A stretch of DNA of 64,000 nt from Staphylococcus saccharolyticus (GTDB lineage Bacteria; Bacillota; Bacilli; Staphylococcales; Staphylococcaceae). A program made the translations under genes and the position numbers. The notes below the pieces were generated by a model. The model was not told where the DNA came from. It worked only from the letters and a program-made list of their open reading frames with translations, and made no database searches. The stretch spans positions 1,674,001-1,738,000 of the forward strand of contig NZ_UHDZ01000001.1 in the NCBI RefSeq assembly GCF_900458815.1, given 5' to 3'. Below, in pieces: positions 22,416 to 33,978 of the stretch. Position 1 is the stretch's first letter; each line of letters begins with the position of its first letter.

Positions 22416-23446
22416 GATTCTACCCCCAATAAATAAATTGGTGTATCTTCATCTTTAATAATTTCACCAATTTCATAAGCTTGTGTATCAAGCGCGCGCA
22501 AAATTGTTAAAGCTGTTTGTACATCTTTTTTATCCACTATAACCGTATATCCAATACCCATATTGAAAATATTATACATTTCTTTAGTAGGTATATTTCC
22601 TTGTTGTTGTAACCAATCAAATACTTTTAATGTAGGGAAAGAGTTCGTGTCAATCTTAGCCGATAAGCCTTTCGGTAATACACGCGGTATGTTTTCATAA
22701 AATCCGCCACCCGTAATATGATTCATTGCTTTAATATCGACATGTTTCTTAAGTTCAAGAATTGGCTTAACATAAAGTTCAGTTGGAGCTAAGAACGTTT
22801 GTAAAAATGTTTGCCCATTAAAATGATCATTTAAATCAATTCCTGACTCTTTAATTAATTTTCTAACTAGACTATAGCCATTTGAATGAACACCATTAGA
22901 AGCTAAACCAATGATGGCTTGTCCTTCTTTAACTTTAGTACCATCAATATACTCATCTTTTTCTACCGCTCCAACAGCAAAACCGGCAATATCATATTCA
23001 CCTTCATGATACATCTCGCCCATTTCAGCAGTTTCACCGCCAATCAATGCAGTGTTAGTTTGTTGACAACCATCACTGACACCTTTAACAATTTGTTCAA
23101 TAATACCTGGGACTACTTTGTTTGTAGCTATATAGTCAAGAAAATATAACGGTTCTACCCCAGTCGTTAAAATGTCATTTACACACATAGCTACTGCATC
23201 AATACCAATGGTGTCATGCTTATCATAATCAATAGCTAGTTTTAACTTTGTACCAACTCCATCTGTACCAGACACCAATACAGGGGCCTTCATATTTAAC
23301 TGTGATATATCAAATGTTGCACCAAAACCACCTAGTCCACCTAGAACTTCCTTTCGCATAGTGCGTTCGACATGACTAGATATTCTCTCTACTGCTTCGT
23401 ATCCTGCTTGAATATTTACACCTGATTCTTCATATACTTTAGACAT
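22412..23446 (-). CDS. purM: Phosphoribosylformylglycinamidine cyclo-ligase
   Basis: AIR synthetase, an ATP-dependent ring closure at step 5. 344 aa from ATG 23444-23446 ([15 protein letters not shown]). Family motifs [19 protein letters not shown], the [17 protein letters not shown] segment and [13 protein letters not shown] are all present. GAGGGA lies 7 bases before the ATG, inside the end of purF (8-base overlap). Confidence 0.96.
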   Translation of the reverse strand: MSKVYEESGVNIQAGYEAVERISSHVERTMRKEVLGGLGGFGATFDISQLNMKAPVLVSGTDGVGTKLKLAIDYDKHDTIGIDAVAMCVNDILTTGVEPLYFLDYIATNKVVPGIIEQIVKGVSDGCQQTNTALIGGETAEMGEMYHEGEYDIAGFAVGAVEKDEYIDGTKVKEGQAIIGLASNGVHSNGYSLVRKLIKESGIDLNDHFNGQTFLQTFLAPTELYVKPILELKKHVDIKAMNHITGGGFYENIPRVLPKGLSAKIDTNSFPTLKVFDWLQQQGNIPTKEMYNIFNMGIGYTVIVDKKDVQTALTILRALDTQAYEIGEIIKDEDTPIYLLGVES

Positions 23447-24923
23447 GTAGATTTCCCTCACTATCGAAATAATATTTATTTTTAGCTATATATAATTTTT
23501 GTCTTTCACTTAAATATGCCTTATAATTCTCTCCGTAGTCATAAAGACCCGCAGGATAATCACCTGTAAAACTCTCAACACATAAACCGCTATAAGGAGC
23601 ATCATAATCAAGACCTATAGATTCAATTAACCCATCAACGCTAAGATACGCCAGTGAATCTGCACCAATATGATTTTTTATTTCCTCTGGAGATTTACTT
23701 GCAGAAATTAACTCAGCCGTAGTAGATACATCGATACCATAGAAACTTGGAAACATAAATTCCGGTGAGGCAATTCTGACATGTATATGATTGGCTCCTG
23801 AATCTTTAAGCATTTTTACTATACGTTTAATTGTCGTACCTCTAACAATAGAATCATCAACAAGAATAATATCTTTCCCTTCAACTATATCTTTGACAGC
23901 CGATAACTTCACTCTTACACCTTGTTCACGTAATTCTTGAGTCGGTTGAATAAATGTACGTGCAACATACTGATTTTTGACAAGCCCCATTTCATATGGA
24001 AGACCAATTTGTTCAGCATAACCACTCGCTGCAGATAATGAAGAATTAGGTACGCCAATAACCATATCTGCATCTGCAGGACTTTCTTGTGCAAGTCGTT
24101 TACCAGATACTTTTCTTACAGCATGAACATTCTTTCCTGCAATCGTTGAATCAGGTCTAGCAAAATAGATATATTCCATAGCAGAAATAGCTGTATTAGT
24201 TTGACGTGTATAAGATTTTACCTCAATACCTTCATCATTAATAATTACATATTCACCTGCATGAATATCTTGTACAAACTCTGCCCCTAAAACATCAATT
24301 GCACATGTCTCACTCGCTAAGATGTATGCACCATTTTCCATTTGTCCAACGACAAGTGGACGAATTGCATTAGGATCAACCGCACCATAAAGTGCATCTT
24401 TTGTTAAGATTGCGAAGGTAAATCCGCCTTTAATTTGTCGCAAACTTTCTTTAAGAGCCTCTTCAAAAGATGGTGCCTTACTACGTCGAATTAAATGCAT
24501 AATCACTTCAGTATCTGATGAAGAGTGGAAGATAGCACCTTGTTTTTCTAAGTTTTGACGTAATGATTGAGCATTAATAAGGTTTCCATTATGACAAATA
24601 CCTACACTCATATCATAAAAATAGTATAAAAATGGTTGAATATTCTCTATTCCTTTATTTCCAGATGTTGCATATCGTACATGTCCTATCGCGTGAGGGG
24701 ATCCTTTTAAATTATCCATATGTTCATCTTTTATCGCTTCAGTTAGTAAACCCAATCCACGCTCACCTTTAAGTATCTCATCACCTGAAACAACGATACC
24801 TGCACCTTCTTGACCTCTATGTTGTAAACTATGAAGCCCCATATATGTTAACTGTGCTGCTTCAGGATGGTTCCAAATTCCAAATACGCCACATTCTTCG
24901 TTTAGTCCTGAGTAGTTAAACAT
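23439..24923 (-). CDS. purF: Amidophosphoribosyltransferase
   Basis: Commits PRPP to purine synthesis by transferring ammonia from glutamine. 494 aa from ATG 24921-24923: the short propeptide [10 protein letters not shown] precedes catalytic Cys11 (CGVFGIWNH). Class II glutaminase motifs follow ([17 protein letters not shown]), then the PRPP loop [18 protein letters not shown] is 10 bases before the ATG, and the start lies inside the end of purL. Confidence 0.97.
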   Translation of the reverse strand: MFNYSGLNEECGVFGIWNHPEAAQLTYMGLHSLQHRGQEGAGIVVSGDEILKGERGLGLLTEAIKDEHMDNLKGSPHAIGHVRYATSGNKGIENIQPFLYYFYDMSVGICHNGNLINAQSLRQNLEKQGAIFHSSSDTEVIMHLIRRSKAPSFEEALKESLRQIKGGFTFAILTKDALYGAVDPNAIRPLVVGQMENGAYILASETCAIDVLGAEFVQDIHAGEYVIINDEGIEVKSYTRQTNTAISAMEYIYFARPDSTIAGKNVHAVRKVSGKRLAQESPADADMVIGVPNSSLSAASGYAEQIGLPYEMGLVKNQYVARTFIQPTQELREQGVRVKLSAVKDIVEGKDIILVDDSIVRGTTIKRIVKMLKDSGANHIHVRIASPEFMFPSFYGIDVSTTAELISASKSPEEIKNHIGADSLAYLSVDGLIESIGLDYDAPYSGLCVESFTGDYPAGLYDYGENYKAYLSERQKLYIAKNKYYFDSEGNLHV

Positions 24924-27091
24924 TGAGCAATAGCTCCTTCCCATGTTTGTTTAATGTGTGAAACACTTTCTGAAATTGTTACATCCGAATTCGAAATTTC
25001 AAAAGATTGGTCATAAGTAAGCTGCCCTATTTCTATTGCTTGATTGATATTAAGCGATTGTCCTTCTTTAACAGATACAATATAACGTCCCTGTGTTTCA
25101 CTAAATAACTGTGCATTGGTTACATCTAAATGTGCTTTTATACCTAAGTTATAAAAAGCACTGATTTTAGCTAACGTAAGAAGTAATCCACCCTTACCTA
25201 CAGTTTGTACATGAGAAGCAACACCATTACGTATGGCTTGTTTAATCAATTCACCTTTTGTAACTTCATCACTTAAATCAATAGCTTCAAATTCATGATT
25301 AACTGAACCATACAATAATTTTTCTAGTTGGCTTCCTCCAAAGTCATCACGTGTTTCACCCACTAAATAAAGTTTGTCGCCTGCTGTTGGTTTAAAGTCA
25401 TTTAAAAAGTCTATATCATCAATAAGTCCTACCATGCCAACTACAGGAGTAGGGAAAATAGAAGTACCTCTTGTCTCGTTATATAAAGATACATTGCCAG
25501 ATACAACCGGTGTTTTTAATACTTCACAGGCTTCTGCCATGCCTTTAGTAGAATCTATTAATTGTTGATAAATTTCTTTCTTTTCTGGAGAACCATAATT
25601 TAAACAATCAGTCATGGCTAGTGGTGTTGCACCTACAGCAATTAAATTGCGATACGCTTCTGCGACCACCATTTTTCCACCTTCATAAGGTTGGTTAAAT
25701 ACGTATCGTGCTTCTCCATCAATAGTAGAGGCAATTGCTTTATTTGTTTTTTCAACACGAACAACCGAAGATTGTAAACCGGGTTTGATAATTGTATTTG
25801 CTCCAACCTGTTGGTCATACTGTTCATATAAATAATGCTTTGATGCAATCGTCGGATGTTTTAGTAATTTTAAAAAGACATCTTGAACATCTACATTACT
25901 ATAATCATTTTTCGAAGTATTATATTCTTTTTCTTCATCTTCAAGAATATAAACAGGAGCTTCATCAGATAGTGGCTGTACTGGTATATCTGCAAACACT
26001 TCATCTTCGTACGTTAAAACAAAACGATCTGTGTCAGTAACTTCACCAATTACCGCACTATCTAGTTCATGTTTATCAAACAAATCTAAGAATTTTTGCT
26101 CTGTTCCTTTTTCAACTACAAGTAACATTCTTTCTTGCGTTTCAGATAACATCAATTCATAAGGTGAAATACCAGGTTCTCTAGTAGGAACTTGATCTAA
26201 TCTTAAATGTAAGCCACTACCACCTTTAGCTGCCATTTCTGAAGATGAAGACGTTAAACCCGCTGCCCCCATATCTTGAATGCCTACAAGTTCATCAAAT
26301 GTGATTGCTTCAAGAGTAGCTTCCATCAGTTTTTTACCTACAAATGGGTCTCCAATTTGTACGGATGGTCGTTTATTTTCGCTTTCTTCTGTAAGTTCCT
26401 CCGAAGCAAATGTTGCGCCATGAATACCATCGCGACCAGTTTTCAATCCTACGTAAATCACTGAGTTACCAACACCTTTAGCAGTGCCTTTTTGAACCAT
26501 ATCGTGGTCAATAACTCCTACACACATTGAGTTGACTAGTGGATTACCATCGTATCGATCATCAAATTCAATTTCACCAGCAGTAGTTGGGATACCTATA
26601 CAATTACCGTAGCCACCGATACCACTAACCACTCCCTTTAATAAACGTTGATTTTGTTTCACTGATAATTCGCCGAAGCGCAAACTATTTAATAAGTTGA
26701 TTGGTCGTGCACCAATAGAAACAATATCTCTTATAATTCCACCAACTCCAGTTGCAGCACCTTGATATGGTTCAATTGCTGATGGATGGTTGTGTGATTC
26801 CACTTTAAATACTATTGCTTGATTATCTCCAATATCCACAACACCTGCGCCTTCACCAGGTCCCATTAAGACGTGCTTACCAGTTGTTGGAAATTGCTTT
26901 AAAAATGGTTTAGAGTGTTTATACGAACAATGTTCACTCCACATCACAGAGAATATACCTACTTCTGTAAAGTTGGGTTCTCTGCCAAGAATTTCTGTTA
27001 CTTTATCGTATTCTTTATCACTAAGCCCCATATCTTGATAAAGTTTTTCAAGTTTAATTTCTTCAACACTTGGTTCGATAAATTTAGACAT
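24902..27091 (-). CDS. purL: Phosphoribosylformylglycinamidine synthase, large subunit
   Basis: FGAM synthase synthetase subunit, 729 aa from ATG 27089-27091 ([14 protein letters not shown]). Features: [25 protein letters not shown] and GVGGIIRDI in the first AIRS-like half, and [10 protein letters not shown] with [11 protein letters not shown] in the second. It works with PurQ and PurS, both encoded directly upstream. The GAGGGAAC ribosome site lies inside the 3' end of purQ, which it overlaps by 8 bases. Confidence 0.97.
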   Translation of the reverse strand: MSKFIEPSVEEIKLEKLYQDMGLSDKEYDKVTEILGREPNFTEVGIFSVMWSEHCSYKHSKPFLKQFPTTGKHVLMGPGEGAGVVDIGDNQAIVFKVESHNHPSAIEPYQGAATGVGGIIRDIVSIGARPINLLNSLRFGELSVKQNQRLLKGVVSGIGGYGNCIGIPTTAGEIEFDDRYDGNPLVNSMCVGVIDHDMVQKGTAKGVGNSVIYVGLKTGRDGIHGATFASEELTEESENKRPSVQIGDPFVGKKLMEATLEAITFDELVGIQDMGAAGLTSSSSEMAAKGGSGLHLRLDQVPTREPGISPYELMLSETQERMLLVVEKGTEQKFLDLFDKHELDSAVIGEVTDTDRFVLTYEDEVFADIPVQPLSDEAPVYILEDEEKEYNTSKNDYSNVDVQDVFLKLLKHPTIASKHYLYEQYDQQVGANTIIKPGLQSSVVRVEKTNKAIASTIDGEARYVFNQPYEGGKMVVAEAYRNLIAVGATPLAMTDCLNYGSPEKKEIYQQLIDSTKGMAEACEVLKTPVVSGNVSLYNETRGTSIFPTPVVGMVGLIDDIDFLNDFKPTAGDKLYLVGETRDDFGGSQLEKLLYGSVNHEFEAIDLSDEVTKGELIKQAIRNGVASHVQTVGKGGLLLTLAKISAFYNLGIKAHLDVTNAQLFSETQGRYIVSVKEGQSLNINQAIEIGQLTYDQSFEISNSDVTISESVSHIKQTWEGAIAQCLTTQD

Positions 27092-27755
27092 GTTGTTCCC
27101 TCCAACTTTCAACCATCGATTCAAACAATTTCACACCACTGTCTGTACCTAGCAATGTTTCAAGCGCGCGTTCTGGATGTGGCATCATACCGCAAACATT
27201 TCCATCTTTGTTAACGATACCTGCGATGTCTTCATAAGAACCATTGGGATTATCCATATATTTAAGTATAATCTGATTATTTTGTTCAAGTTCATTAAAG
27301 ATATCTTCTGTACAATAGTAATGACCTTCTCCATGTGCAACTGGATATACCACTTTTTCATTTTCTTTATATAAATGTGTAAATGGTGTTTGATTATTAG
27401 TCACTTTTAAAGTTTCATTTCTACTTATAAAAAGATGTGAATCATTATGCAGTAATGCACCAGGTAGTAACCCTATTTCAGTTAATATTTGAAATCCATT
27501 ACATACACCTAAGATAGGTTTACCTTCTTTCGCTAATCGTTTTACTTCATTAATAATAGGAGCGACACTTGCCATTGCACCAGATCTTAGATAGTCACCA
27601 AACGAAAAACCTCCAGGGATTAATACACCATCAAAACCTTTTAAAGTCGTTTCACGATAGTCAACATATGCTACTTCAATACCAGATTTAATCGCTGCAT
27701 TATACATATCTCTATCGCAGTTTGAACCTGGAAATACTAGAACTGCAAATTTCAT
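27084..27755 (-). CDS. purQ: Phosphoribosylformylglycinamidine synthase, glutaminase subunit
   Basis: Class I glutamine amidotransferase supplying ammonia to PurL, 223 aa from ATG 27753-27755 ([16 protein letters not shown]). The nucleophile sits in [10 protein letters not shown] and the His/Glu pair in [10 protein letters not shown]. It starts one base before the purS stop region, with an AAGGAGAAAG ribosome site; part of the purSQL trio. Confidence 0.97.
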   Translation of the reverse strand: MKFAVLVFPGSNCDRDMYNAAIKSGIEVAYVDYRETTLKGFDGVLIPGGFSFGDYLRSGAMASVAPIINEVKRLAKEGKPILGVCNGFQILTEIGLLPGALLHNDSHLFISRNETLKVTNNQTPFTHLYKENEKVVYPVAHGEGHYYCTEDIFNELEQNNQIILKYMDNPNGSYEDIAGIVNKDGNVCGMMPHPERALETLLGTDSGVKLFESMVESWREQHV

Positions 27756-27756
27756 G

Positions 27757-28017
27757 TTATGCTTTCTCCTTTTCATCAATCACTTTATAGCTATATTCTT
27801 CAATCACTGTATTTGCGAAAAGTTTTTCACTTAAGATAGTAATAATATTATTGACCGCTTCATCAGTTGCTTCATCCACAGTCATATATAAAACTTTACC
27901 TACTCGTATATCATTAACTTGTGTATAACCTAAGTCATGAACAGCTCTATTAAGTGCTTGTCCTTGTATATCTAGTACCTGTGGTTGTAATGTGATATGT
28001 AATTCAATCGTCTTCAT
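27757..28017 (-). CDS. purS: Phosphoribosylformylglycinamidine synthase subunit PurS
   Basis: 86-residue dimeric ferredoxin-like adaptor that holds PurL and PurQ together. Starts [16 protein letters not shown], followed by [14 protein letters not shown] and the VGKVLYMTV strand, as usual. It overlaps the purC stop by 4 bases. Confidence 0.95.
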   Translation of the reverse strand: MKTIELHITLQPQVLDIQGQALNRAVHDLGYTQVNDIRVGKVLYMTVDEATDEAVNNIITILSEKLFANTVIEEYSYKVIDEKEKA

Positions 28018-28721
28018 GATTTAAGATCCTCCAATTTATTTAAAAATGTTTGATAAGTATCAATGAGAGAGCCAGTGTCATTTCTATAAACATCTTTGTC
28101 AAAATTTGTATCTGAATATTTCTCCCATATTCTGCATGTATCTGGTGAAACTTCATCTGCAAGTAAAATAGTTCCTTTATTTGTTTTACCAAATTCAACT
28201 TTGAAATCGATAAGTTTAAGCTCCATCTCATCCATAAGTTGAATCAATATTTTATTAATATCTTTTGCCATTTGTTTTAGCGTGACAATATCATCATCAT
28301 TAGCAATGTGAAGTAATTTAACATGGTCATCCGTTATAAGTGGATCGTTAAGATCATCATTCTTATAAAAAAATTCTACTAATGGTTCTTCAAATTGATG
28401 TCCTTTATTAAAACCTAGACGTTTTGTAATAGAACCTGTAGCAATATTTCTCACTACGACTTCCAATGGAATAATATTAACTTGTTGTACTAATTGCTCT
28501 ATTTCTGAGAGTTGTTTAATAAAATGGTTGTCGATATTATGGCGTGTTAAATAATCAAATATAATAGATGTGATTTGATTATTTAACTTTCCTTTGCCGA
28601 CCATTGTGTCTTTTTTTGCACCGTTGCCAGCTGTAACTTCATCTTTATATTCTACTCGCAATTGGCCTTCAGTTTCAGTTGTATATACTTTTTTGGCTTT
28701 TCCTTCATATAATAAAGACAC
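28014..28721 (-). CDS. purC: SAICAR synthase
   Basis: Adds aspartate to CAIR. 235 aa with the SAICAR signatures EGKAKKVY at the N-terminus, [13 protein letters not shown] and [13 protein letters not shown] contacts near [12 protein letters not shown]. It starts immediately behind the purK stop and overlaps purS by 4 bases. Confidence 0.97.
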   Translation of the reverse strand: MSLLYEGKAKKVYTTETEGQLRVEYKDEVTAGNGAKKDTMVGKGKLNNQITSIIFDYLTRHNIDNHFIKQLSEIEQLVQQVNIIPLEVVVRNIATGSITKRLGFNKGHQFEEPLVEFFYKNDDLNDPLITDDHVKLLHIANDDDIVTLKQMAKDINKILIQLMDEMELKLIDFKVEFGKTNKGTILLADEVSPDTCRIWEKYSDTNFDKDVYRNDTGSLIDTYQTFLNKLEDLKS

Positions 28722-29849
28722 TTATTTGTCTCTCCCTTCAAATTTCATTAACATATATTGCTCTGTTTGATTGACATCATCCGTAAGTAATGTCATATGT
28801 CCCATTTTTCTATCAGGCTTTCTGTCTGACTTACCATAAATATGCACATGCCATTCTGGATGTTCACCAAATTCATTTTCTAGTAGATCTAAATCACGAC
28901 CTAATAAATTCATCATCACTGCAGGTTTAAGCACATCAATTTGTTGAGGTAACTTTTGACCAGTTACTGCCAAGATATGCGTATCAAATTGAGAATAATC
29001 GCAAGCTTCTATCGAGTAATGACCTGAATTATGAGGACGTGGTGCAATCTCGTTTACATATAATGTATTTGTCTTATCTATGAAGAATTCCACAGTAAAT
29101 GTACCTACAAAATGGATAACATTAGTTATTTTTTTCACTTCTTTACGCGCCTCTTTTTCTTTGTCTGATCTTGCTGGTATAATTGTTTTGAATAATATTT
29201 GATTTCTATGTTCATTTTCTTGTAATGGGAAAAATGTTGTTTGTTGATCATTTCCAATCGTAACTGTTAAAGAAACCTCTTTATCTATATCAATATATTG
29301 TTCGACAACACATTCTTGTTTTTTAATTAAATCTTTAGCCGCTTCTAGATTTTCTTCATTTTCAACTAAAATTTGTCCCTTTCCATCATAACCACCAAAA
29401 CGTGTTTTAATGATAATTGGATAACCCAATTCTTTTATTGCCTTTACTAAATCTTGTTCGTTTTGTATGTATAAAAATGGAACAATTTGTGTTTTTGCTT
29501 CTAGTAATGATTGTTTTTCAGTTAAACGATCTTGTAGTATTTCAATTGCTTGATAACCTTGGGGAATGTTAAATGTTTCAGTTAGATGTTTTAGTTGCTT
29601 AGAGGAAATGTTCTCAAATTCATAGGTTATCACATCAGAACTTTCACCTAAGCGTTCTAAAGCATTTTCATCATCATAATTAGCATGAATAAATTGGTGA
29701 GCAACATAGCGACACGGACAATCTTCATTAGGATCAATAACAATAACTTTAAATCCCATTTTCTGAGCCGATTGTGCCATCATTTTCCCTAATTGACCGC
29801 CACCAATAATTCCGATTGTTGAGCCGAAACTTAATTTATTGAAGCTCAT
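28722..29849 (-). CDS. purK: N5-carboxyaminoimidazole ribonucleotide synthase
   Basis: ATP-grasp enzyme that carboxylates AIR with bicarbonate. 375 aa: IGIIGGGQLGKMMAQSA at the N-terminus, KTRFGGYDGKGQ in the nucleotide loop and NEIAPRPHNSGHYS in the active site. It overlaps purE by 14 bases and abuts purC. Confidence 0.96.
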   Translation of the reverse strand: MSFNKLSFGSTIGIIGGGQLGKMMAQSAQKMGFKVIVIDPNEDCPCRYVAHQFIHANYDDENALERLGESSDVITYEFENISSKQLKHLTETFNIPQGYQAIEILQDRLTEKQSLLEAKTQIVPFLYIQNEQDLVKAIKELGYPIIIKTRFGGYDGKGQILVENEENLEAAKDLIKKQECVVEQYIDIDKEVSLTVTIGNDQQTTFFPLQENEHRNQILFKTIIPARSDKEKEARKEVKKITNVIHFVGTFTVEFFIDKTNTLYVNEIAPRPHNSGHYSIEACDYSQFDTHILAVTGQKLPQQIDVLKPAVMMNLLGRDLDLLENEFGEHPEWHVHIYGKSDRKPDRKMGHMTLLTDDVNQTEQYMLMKFEGRDK

Positions 29850-30318
29850 TTTGCATTTCCTCCACTTTATCGACTAAAGATTTTTCGTAATTTTCCAAAT
29901 TCTTTTGTACTGATTTGTGATACATACCTAACATTCTTGCGGCTAATATACCTGCATTTTTCGCACCAGATTTACCAATAGCTGTCGTTGCAACCGGTAT
30001 ACCTCCTGGCATTTGAACAATTGAAAGTAATGAGTCTAACCCTTTCAAACTTCTAGACTCTATTGGTACTCCAATTACAGGCAATGTTGTCATTGATGCT
30101 ACCATGCCTGGTAAGTGTGCTGCACCACCAGCACCTGCAATGATAATGTCATAACCATTTTGGCGAGCTGTACTTGAAAACTCGAACATGAGTTGAGGCG
30201 TACGATGTGCTGAGACAACTTTTTTATCATACGGTATTCCAAATTTTTCTAGCATATCGCAGCTTTCTTTCATAATATTCCAATCTGAAGAACTACCCAT
30301 AATGACTGCTATTTTCAC
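29836..30318 (-). CDS. purE: N5-carboxyaminoimidazole ribonucleotide mutase
   Basis: Class I PurE, 160 aa: IAVIMGSSSDWNIM, VSAHRTP, AGAGGAAHLPGMVAS and GVPIESRSLKG are all present. I chose the GTG at 30316-30318 because AAAGGA directly precedes and partly forms an upstream in-frame ATG, leaving the proper 8-base spacing only to the GTG; this also gives the family length. First gene of the purine operon. A CGAAC core (30414-30418) in an AT-rich context may be half a PurR box; a clear second box is not visible. Confidence 0.95.
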   Translation of the reverse strand: MKIAVIMGSSSDWNIMKESCDMLEKFGIPYDKKVVSAHRTPQLMFEFSSTARQNGYDIIIAGAGGAAHLPGMVASMTTLPVIGVPIESRSLKGLDSLLSIVQMPGGIPVATTAIGKSGAKNAGILAARMLGMYHKSVQKNLENYEKSLVDKVEEMQNELQ

Positions 30319-30520
30319 TTTGTACATCCTTTCAAAATTTTGGATTATGATAAGAAATAGTTGTATATTACACATATAGCATAACAACAGTAGCATTAAT
30401 TTTCAATCAAAATCGAACTTTATTGTTAATTTTAAATTTAATTTACGTCTTTTGACTATTAATCACTTTGATATTAATGTTAAAGTTAAGATATTAGTTA
30501 ATTATAAGGAGGAGTTTTAG

Positions 30521-31378
30521 GTGGTCGCTAAAATTTTAGATGGCAAACAAATTGCAAAAGAATATAGACAGGGGTTAAAAGATCAAGTAGAAGAATTAAA
30601 TAAACAAGGGTTTACACCAAAATTATCAGTTATCTTAGTTGGTAATGATGATGCTAGTCAAAGTTATGTCAAATCAAAGAAAAAAGCAGCCGAAGAAATT
30701 GGCATGATTTCAGAGATAATTCATTTAGATGAATCAACAACAGAAAAAGAAGTACTCAATGAATTAGGGCGATTAAATAATGATGATTCAGTAAGTGGTA
30801 TATTAGTGCAAGTTCCCTTACCTAAGCAAGTCAGCGAACAAAAAGTCTTAGAAGCGATCAATCCTGACAAAGATGTAGATGGTTTCCACCCTACCAATAT
30901 TGGAAAACTGTGTATACATGAACAAACGTTTATACCATGCACTCCATTAGGAATTATGGAAATATTAAAACATTCTGACATAGATTTAGAAGGAAAAAAT
31001 GCTGTTGTAATTGGGAGAAGTCATATCGTAGGTCAACCTGTATCTAAGTTACTACTTCAAGCTAATTGCACTGTAACTATTTTACATTCACGTACTAAAA
31101 ATATGAGCGAATATCTAAAAAATGCTGATATCATAGTAAGCGCAGTTGGTAAACCAGGATTGGTTACAAAAGATGTAGTTAAAGAAGGTGCAGTTGTTAT
31201 TGATGTAGGTAATACACCAGATGAAAATGGAAAATTAAAGGGCGATGTAGATTATGATGAAGTTAAAAACGTTGCCGGAGCCATAACTCCTGTACCTGGT
31301 GGAGTGGGGCCATTAACAATTACAATGGTGCTTAATAATGCTTTGTTGGCAGAAAAAATGCGACGTGGTATTAAATAG
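30521..31378 (+). CDS. folD: Bifunctional methylenetetrahydrofolate dehydrogenase / cyclohydrolase
   Basis: Interconverts methylene-THF and 10-formyl-THF, the cofactor used by PurN and PurH encoded next door. 285 aa with GTG start and a strong AAGGAGGAG. Motifs: SYVKSKKKA with catalytic Lys, [29 protein letters not shown] (NADP loop) and [11 protein letters not shown]. Divergent from the pur operon across about 200 bases that may be shared regulatory DNA. Confidence 0.97.
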   Translation: MVAKILDGKQIAKEYRQGLKDQVEELNKQGFTPKLSVILVGNDDASQSYVKSKKKAAEEIGMISEIIHLDESTTEKEVLNELGRLNNDDSVSGILVQVPLPKQVSEQKVLEAINPDKDVDGFHPTNIGKLCIHEQTFIPCTPLGIMEILKHSDIDLEGKNAVVIGRSHIVGQPVSKLLLQANCTVTILHSRTKNMSEYLKNADIIVSAVGKPGLVTKDVVKEGAVVIDVGNTPDENGKLKGDVDYDEVKNVAGAITPVPGGVGPLTITMVLNNALLAEKMRRGIK

Positions 31379-31617
31379 TAGTCACGAATATATGATTAAA
31401 TTTATTATTGTTCCCTTTAAAGCAACAGAATTCTATTATCTGAAGTTTTTATAATTTAAAATAGTTGTCATTTTACATATTCTTTATTGAAATTTACTAA
31501 AAAAATATTTAATTTTTGTTAACATTAGGGTATATTAAGACCATAGCATGATGTATATACATTAATTTTAAAGTATATTATATATATCGTAAACGACTAC
31601 AAGACGGAGGTTAAGTG

Positions 31618-31935
31618 ATGAACAAATTACTACAGTCATTATCAGCACTTGGAGTTTCAGCTACATTAGTGACACCAAATTTAAATGCAGAAGCTACTAC
31701 AAATACTGAGCCTCAACTACGAGGTGTAAATGATGTCGTTATTGAAAAAGGCCAAGAATATAACTTATTAAATGGTATTAGTGCTTATGATAAAGAAGAC
31801 GGTGACTTAACACATAAAATTAAAGTCGACGGTCAAGTAGATACATCTAAAACAGGAAAATATGCAGTAGAATACAAAGTAACAGACTCTGATGGAGCAG
31901 AAAAAACATCTATTAGACATGTTGAAGTTAAATAA
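31618..31935 (+). CDS. Secreted DUF5011-type (Ig-like) small protein
   Basis: 105 aa: a signal-like N-terminus MNKLLQSLSALGVSATLV cut probably after LNAEA, then one DUF5011/bacterial Ig-like beta-sandwich with GQEYNLLNGISAYDKEDGDLT and ending KTSIRHVEVK. Staphylococci carry the same gene between folD and qox, as in S. aureus. Such single domains occur on adhesins and wall proteins; no LPXTG or membrane anchor is present, so it is presumably released or loosely bound. GGAGG lies 7 bases before the ATG at 31618, preferred over the GTG just upstream. Confidence 0.8.
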   Translation: MNKLLQSLSALGVSATLVTPNLNAEATTNTEPQLRGVNDVVIEKGQEYNLLNGISAYDKEDGDLTHKIKVDGQVDTSKTGKYAVEYKVTDSDGAEKTSIRHVEVK

Positions 31936-32268
31936 CTCATCAATTAGTTAATTAATTATAAAATTTGAGATTTTGAAATTTAACTTTAATTATATTATTT
32001 TTTGCAAAGGTACTTTGAGAGTCTAGAAATGGCCTTTAGATTAGAAATTCAACATTAAAAAGAAATTGATCATATATAGTAGTAGATATTAGTTCAATAT
32101 TTCAATTTAAATTATCCAGATAAATCAATATATTAAAAAAAGGCAGTCTTATGAACTTTATCATTTGACTGCTTTTTAATACTATTATTTATAAATGTTT
32201 TCATTTGGTTATCTTTAAAAAGTAATTAACCTATCACTAAAATAATGTGTTAGTAGTCCCCGAATGAT
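31936..32268. other. Intergenic stretch with a bidirectional terminator
   Basis: No ORF with a ribosome site. It contains the hairpin at 32134-32177 described separately, otherwise AT-rich sequence; both flanking genes converge on it. Confidence 0.6.
32134..32177. terminator. Bidirectional terminator
   Basis: Arms GCAGTC/GACTGC (32143-32148 and 32167-32172) flanked by an A-run and TTTTT; suits both the DUF5011 gene (+) and the alpha-barrel gene (-). Confidence 0.75.
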
Positions 32269-33894
32269 TTAATCACTAATATTTTTAAATACCTTTTGAT
32301 ATTGAACATACCCTGAAAGATAGTGTTCAATATCATCAATACGGACTCGATATCCATGATGCTTAATGAAAAATCCACCAAGAATTTTAGCAGGATTTTT
32401 AAAATACATTGCTACTTCAGGATAAAAATAACCTACTCGTTGATAATTAGCTCTTTTTTCAATAACATCAATTAAATACTTTTCATCAATTAATTTAGCA
32501 ACTAAGCCTTCTCTACCTGTATCTTTAGCTTTTTGAATTAGACGATATGTTGCAATTAACATCTCTAAATAAGTCGGAAAAGTTGTCTCTCTTTGCTTGA
32601 TAAAATCTAAATAAGTATTCACATTTTTGATACCAAATTCGAAATACTTATCTTGAGGATTAATTTGAACTAGCTCATTTGTACAATAACCTAACCAATG
32701 ATCATGATATTTCCAGTAATCTTTATCAATAAAGTGATTCATTAAATTTTCAACTGTATTTAACCATAACTTATTATTGTCTAGCTGATATAATCTTAGT
32801 AAAGCTAAAGCTGCTTCACCATCATAATATATGATTCTATATTGCTCTTTTAATGACAAATCTGGATAATTTAATATATGTGTTGTTTCATAAGTTTCTT
32901 CATTAATCATCGTTAAAATACCATGAGCAACTTTTTGAGCTTTTTCTAAATATAAGTCATTTTTTTGATATTTTAAGTATTCACACACTGCAAATATAAA
33001 GGAAGCATTTTGTCCTAACTTAATTTCATTGATTCCGTTCGTATCTTCATAGACATATCCCCTATTATCTTGCTCCATTAAATTATGTTTAATTACATAA
33101 TCAATAGCTTTTTTAGCGGGATCTAAATTCTTTCCTAAGTATGACAAACCTTCTATCAATGCATAAGTTGACGAAGAGTGTCTTAAAATATTATAGAACC
33201 CTATCTCATTATCAAAATGAGGGAAATAACCGTACACATATTTTCCATTTTCTAAGATCATACTTTGTAAAAAATCAGTACTGTTTAATATTAAACGGTC
33301 GATTTCACTACCTAAATCATGTACTTTTCTTAAATTTTGCTCATAACGATTATTATGTAATTCAAAATACGCATCGTTATCTAACATAAAACCTTTAGTA
33401 TAAAATTTAATAACTTCTTTACCATTATAAAAATCATTACTAAATACTTTCTTATGTTTAGTGTACTTAACCAGATACGCATTTATATTTTTTTCAGAGA
33501 GATACAATTGATTATTCGTGTTGTTAGGTCTTACAAAAGCATTAGCATTAATCTCTTCAGCTATTAATGTCAACTCCCACTGACTATCAAATGCAATACC
33601 AAAATCTACATAGTTTCTTCTAGTTTTCTCTAAAGAAATTTTCAAATCTTTAAATAATACTTTTTTTGTAGATTGAACAACATCTACCTTTACCCATATA
33701 GGATATGTACCTGTTTTTTTCTTAAACTGATATCCTAATTTTAAAATATTATGCTCGAGGTAATTTGTTTTTTTGAATAATTTTACTTGTGCTTTAAATT
33801 TTGGTCCGCCAATACTTACGAAGACATAGTTATCAATTTTTATTTTACTTTTTATATAAGCAATTAATCTCTTTATTTTAGTTTCAAAATCCAT
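32269..33894 (-). CDS. Putative (alpha/alpha)6-barrel glycosidase-like protein, partner of the repeat surface protein
   Basis: 541 residues, no signal peptide or membrane helix, so cytoplasmic. The first 170 residues form a beta-rich domain; the rest is a series of helix pairs with aromatic/acidic turns (YGYFPHFDNEIGFYNILRHSS, NRGYVYEDTNG, IIYYDGEAALALLRLY, HDHWLGYCTNELV), the look of six-hairpin glycosidase or AGE-epimerase-like barrels. No named family is recognised and no function can be given. It starts at ATG 33892-33894 with GGAGG. It follows the repeat surface protein gene by 84 bases across a terminator, which suggests read-through co-expression and perhaps work on the surface protein's decoration. 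Confidence 0.6.
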   Translation of the reverse strand: MDFETKIKRLIAYIKSKIKIDNYVFVSIGGPKFKAQVKLFKKTNYLEHNILKLGYQFKKKTGTYPIWVKVDVVQSTKKVLFKDLKISLEKTRRNYVDFGIAFDSQWELTLIAEEINANAFVRPNNTNNQLYLSEKNINAYLVKYTKHKKVFSNDFYNGKEVIKFYTKGFMLDNDAYFELHNNRYEQNLRKVHDLGSEIDRLILNSTDFLQSMILENGKYVYGYFPHFDNEIGFYNILRHSSSTYALIEGLSYLGKNLDPAKKAIDYVIKHNLMEQDNRGYVYEDTNGINEIKLGQNASFIFAVCEYLKYQKNDLYLEKAQKVAHGILTMINEETYETTHILNYPDLSLKEQYRIIYYDGEAALALLRLYQLDNNKLWLNTVENLMNHFIDKDYWKYHDHWLGYCTNELVQINPQDKYFEFGIKNVNTYLDFIKQRETTFPTYLEMLIATYRLIQKAKDTGREGLVAKLIDEKYLIDVIEKRANYQRVGYFYPEVAMYFKNPAKILGGFFIKHHGYRVRIDDIEHYLSGYVQYQKVFKNISD

Positions 33895-33913
33895 TGTAGC
33901 CTCCATTCTCTTT

Positions 33914-33947
33914 AAAAATAAAACCAGACCTTTTGAGATCTGGTTTT
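33914..33947 (-). terminator. Terminator between surface-protein gene and alpha-barrel gene
   Basis: Minus-direction arms 33939-33947 and 33920-33928 (9 bp) followed by TTTATTTTT. The next ribosome site begins within about 10 bases, so partial read-through is plausible. Confidence 0.78.
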
Positions 33948-33978
33948 ATTCCACGCTACATAAATAATGGTAAAAATG

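Noticed and set aside
30405..30425. PurR box before purE/folD
   Set aside because: Only one CGAAC core is visible and the expected inverted second box about 16 bases away is missing, so not listed as a feature.
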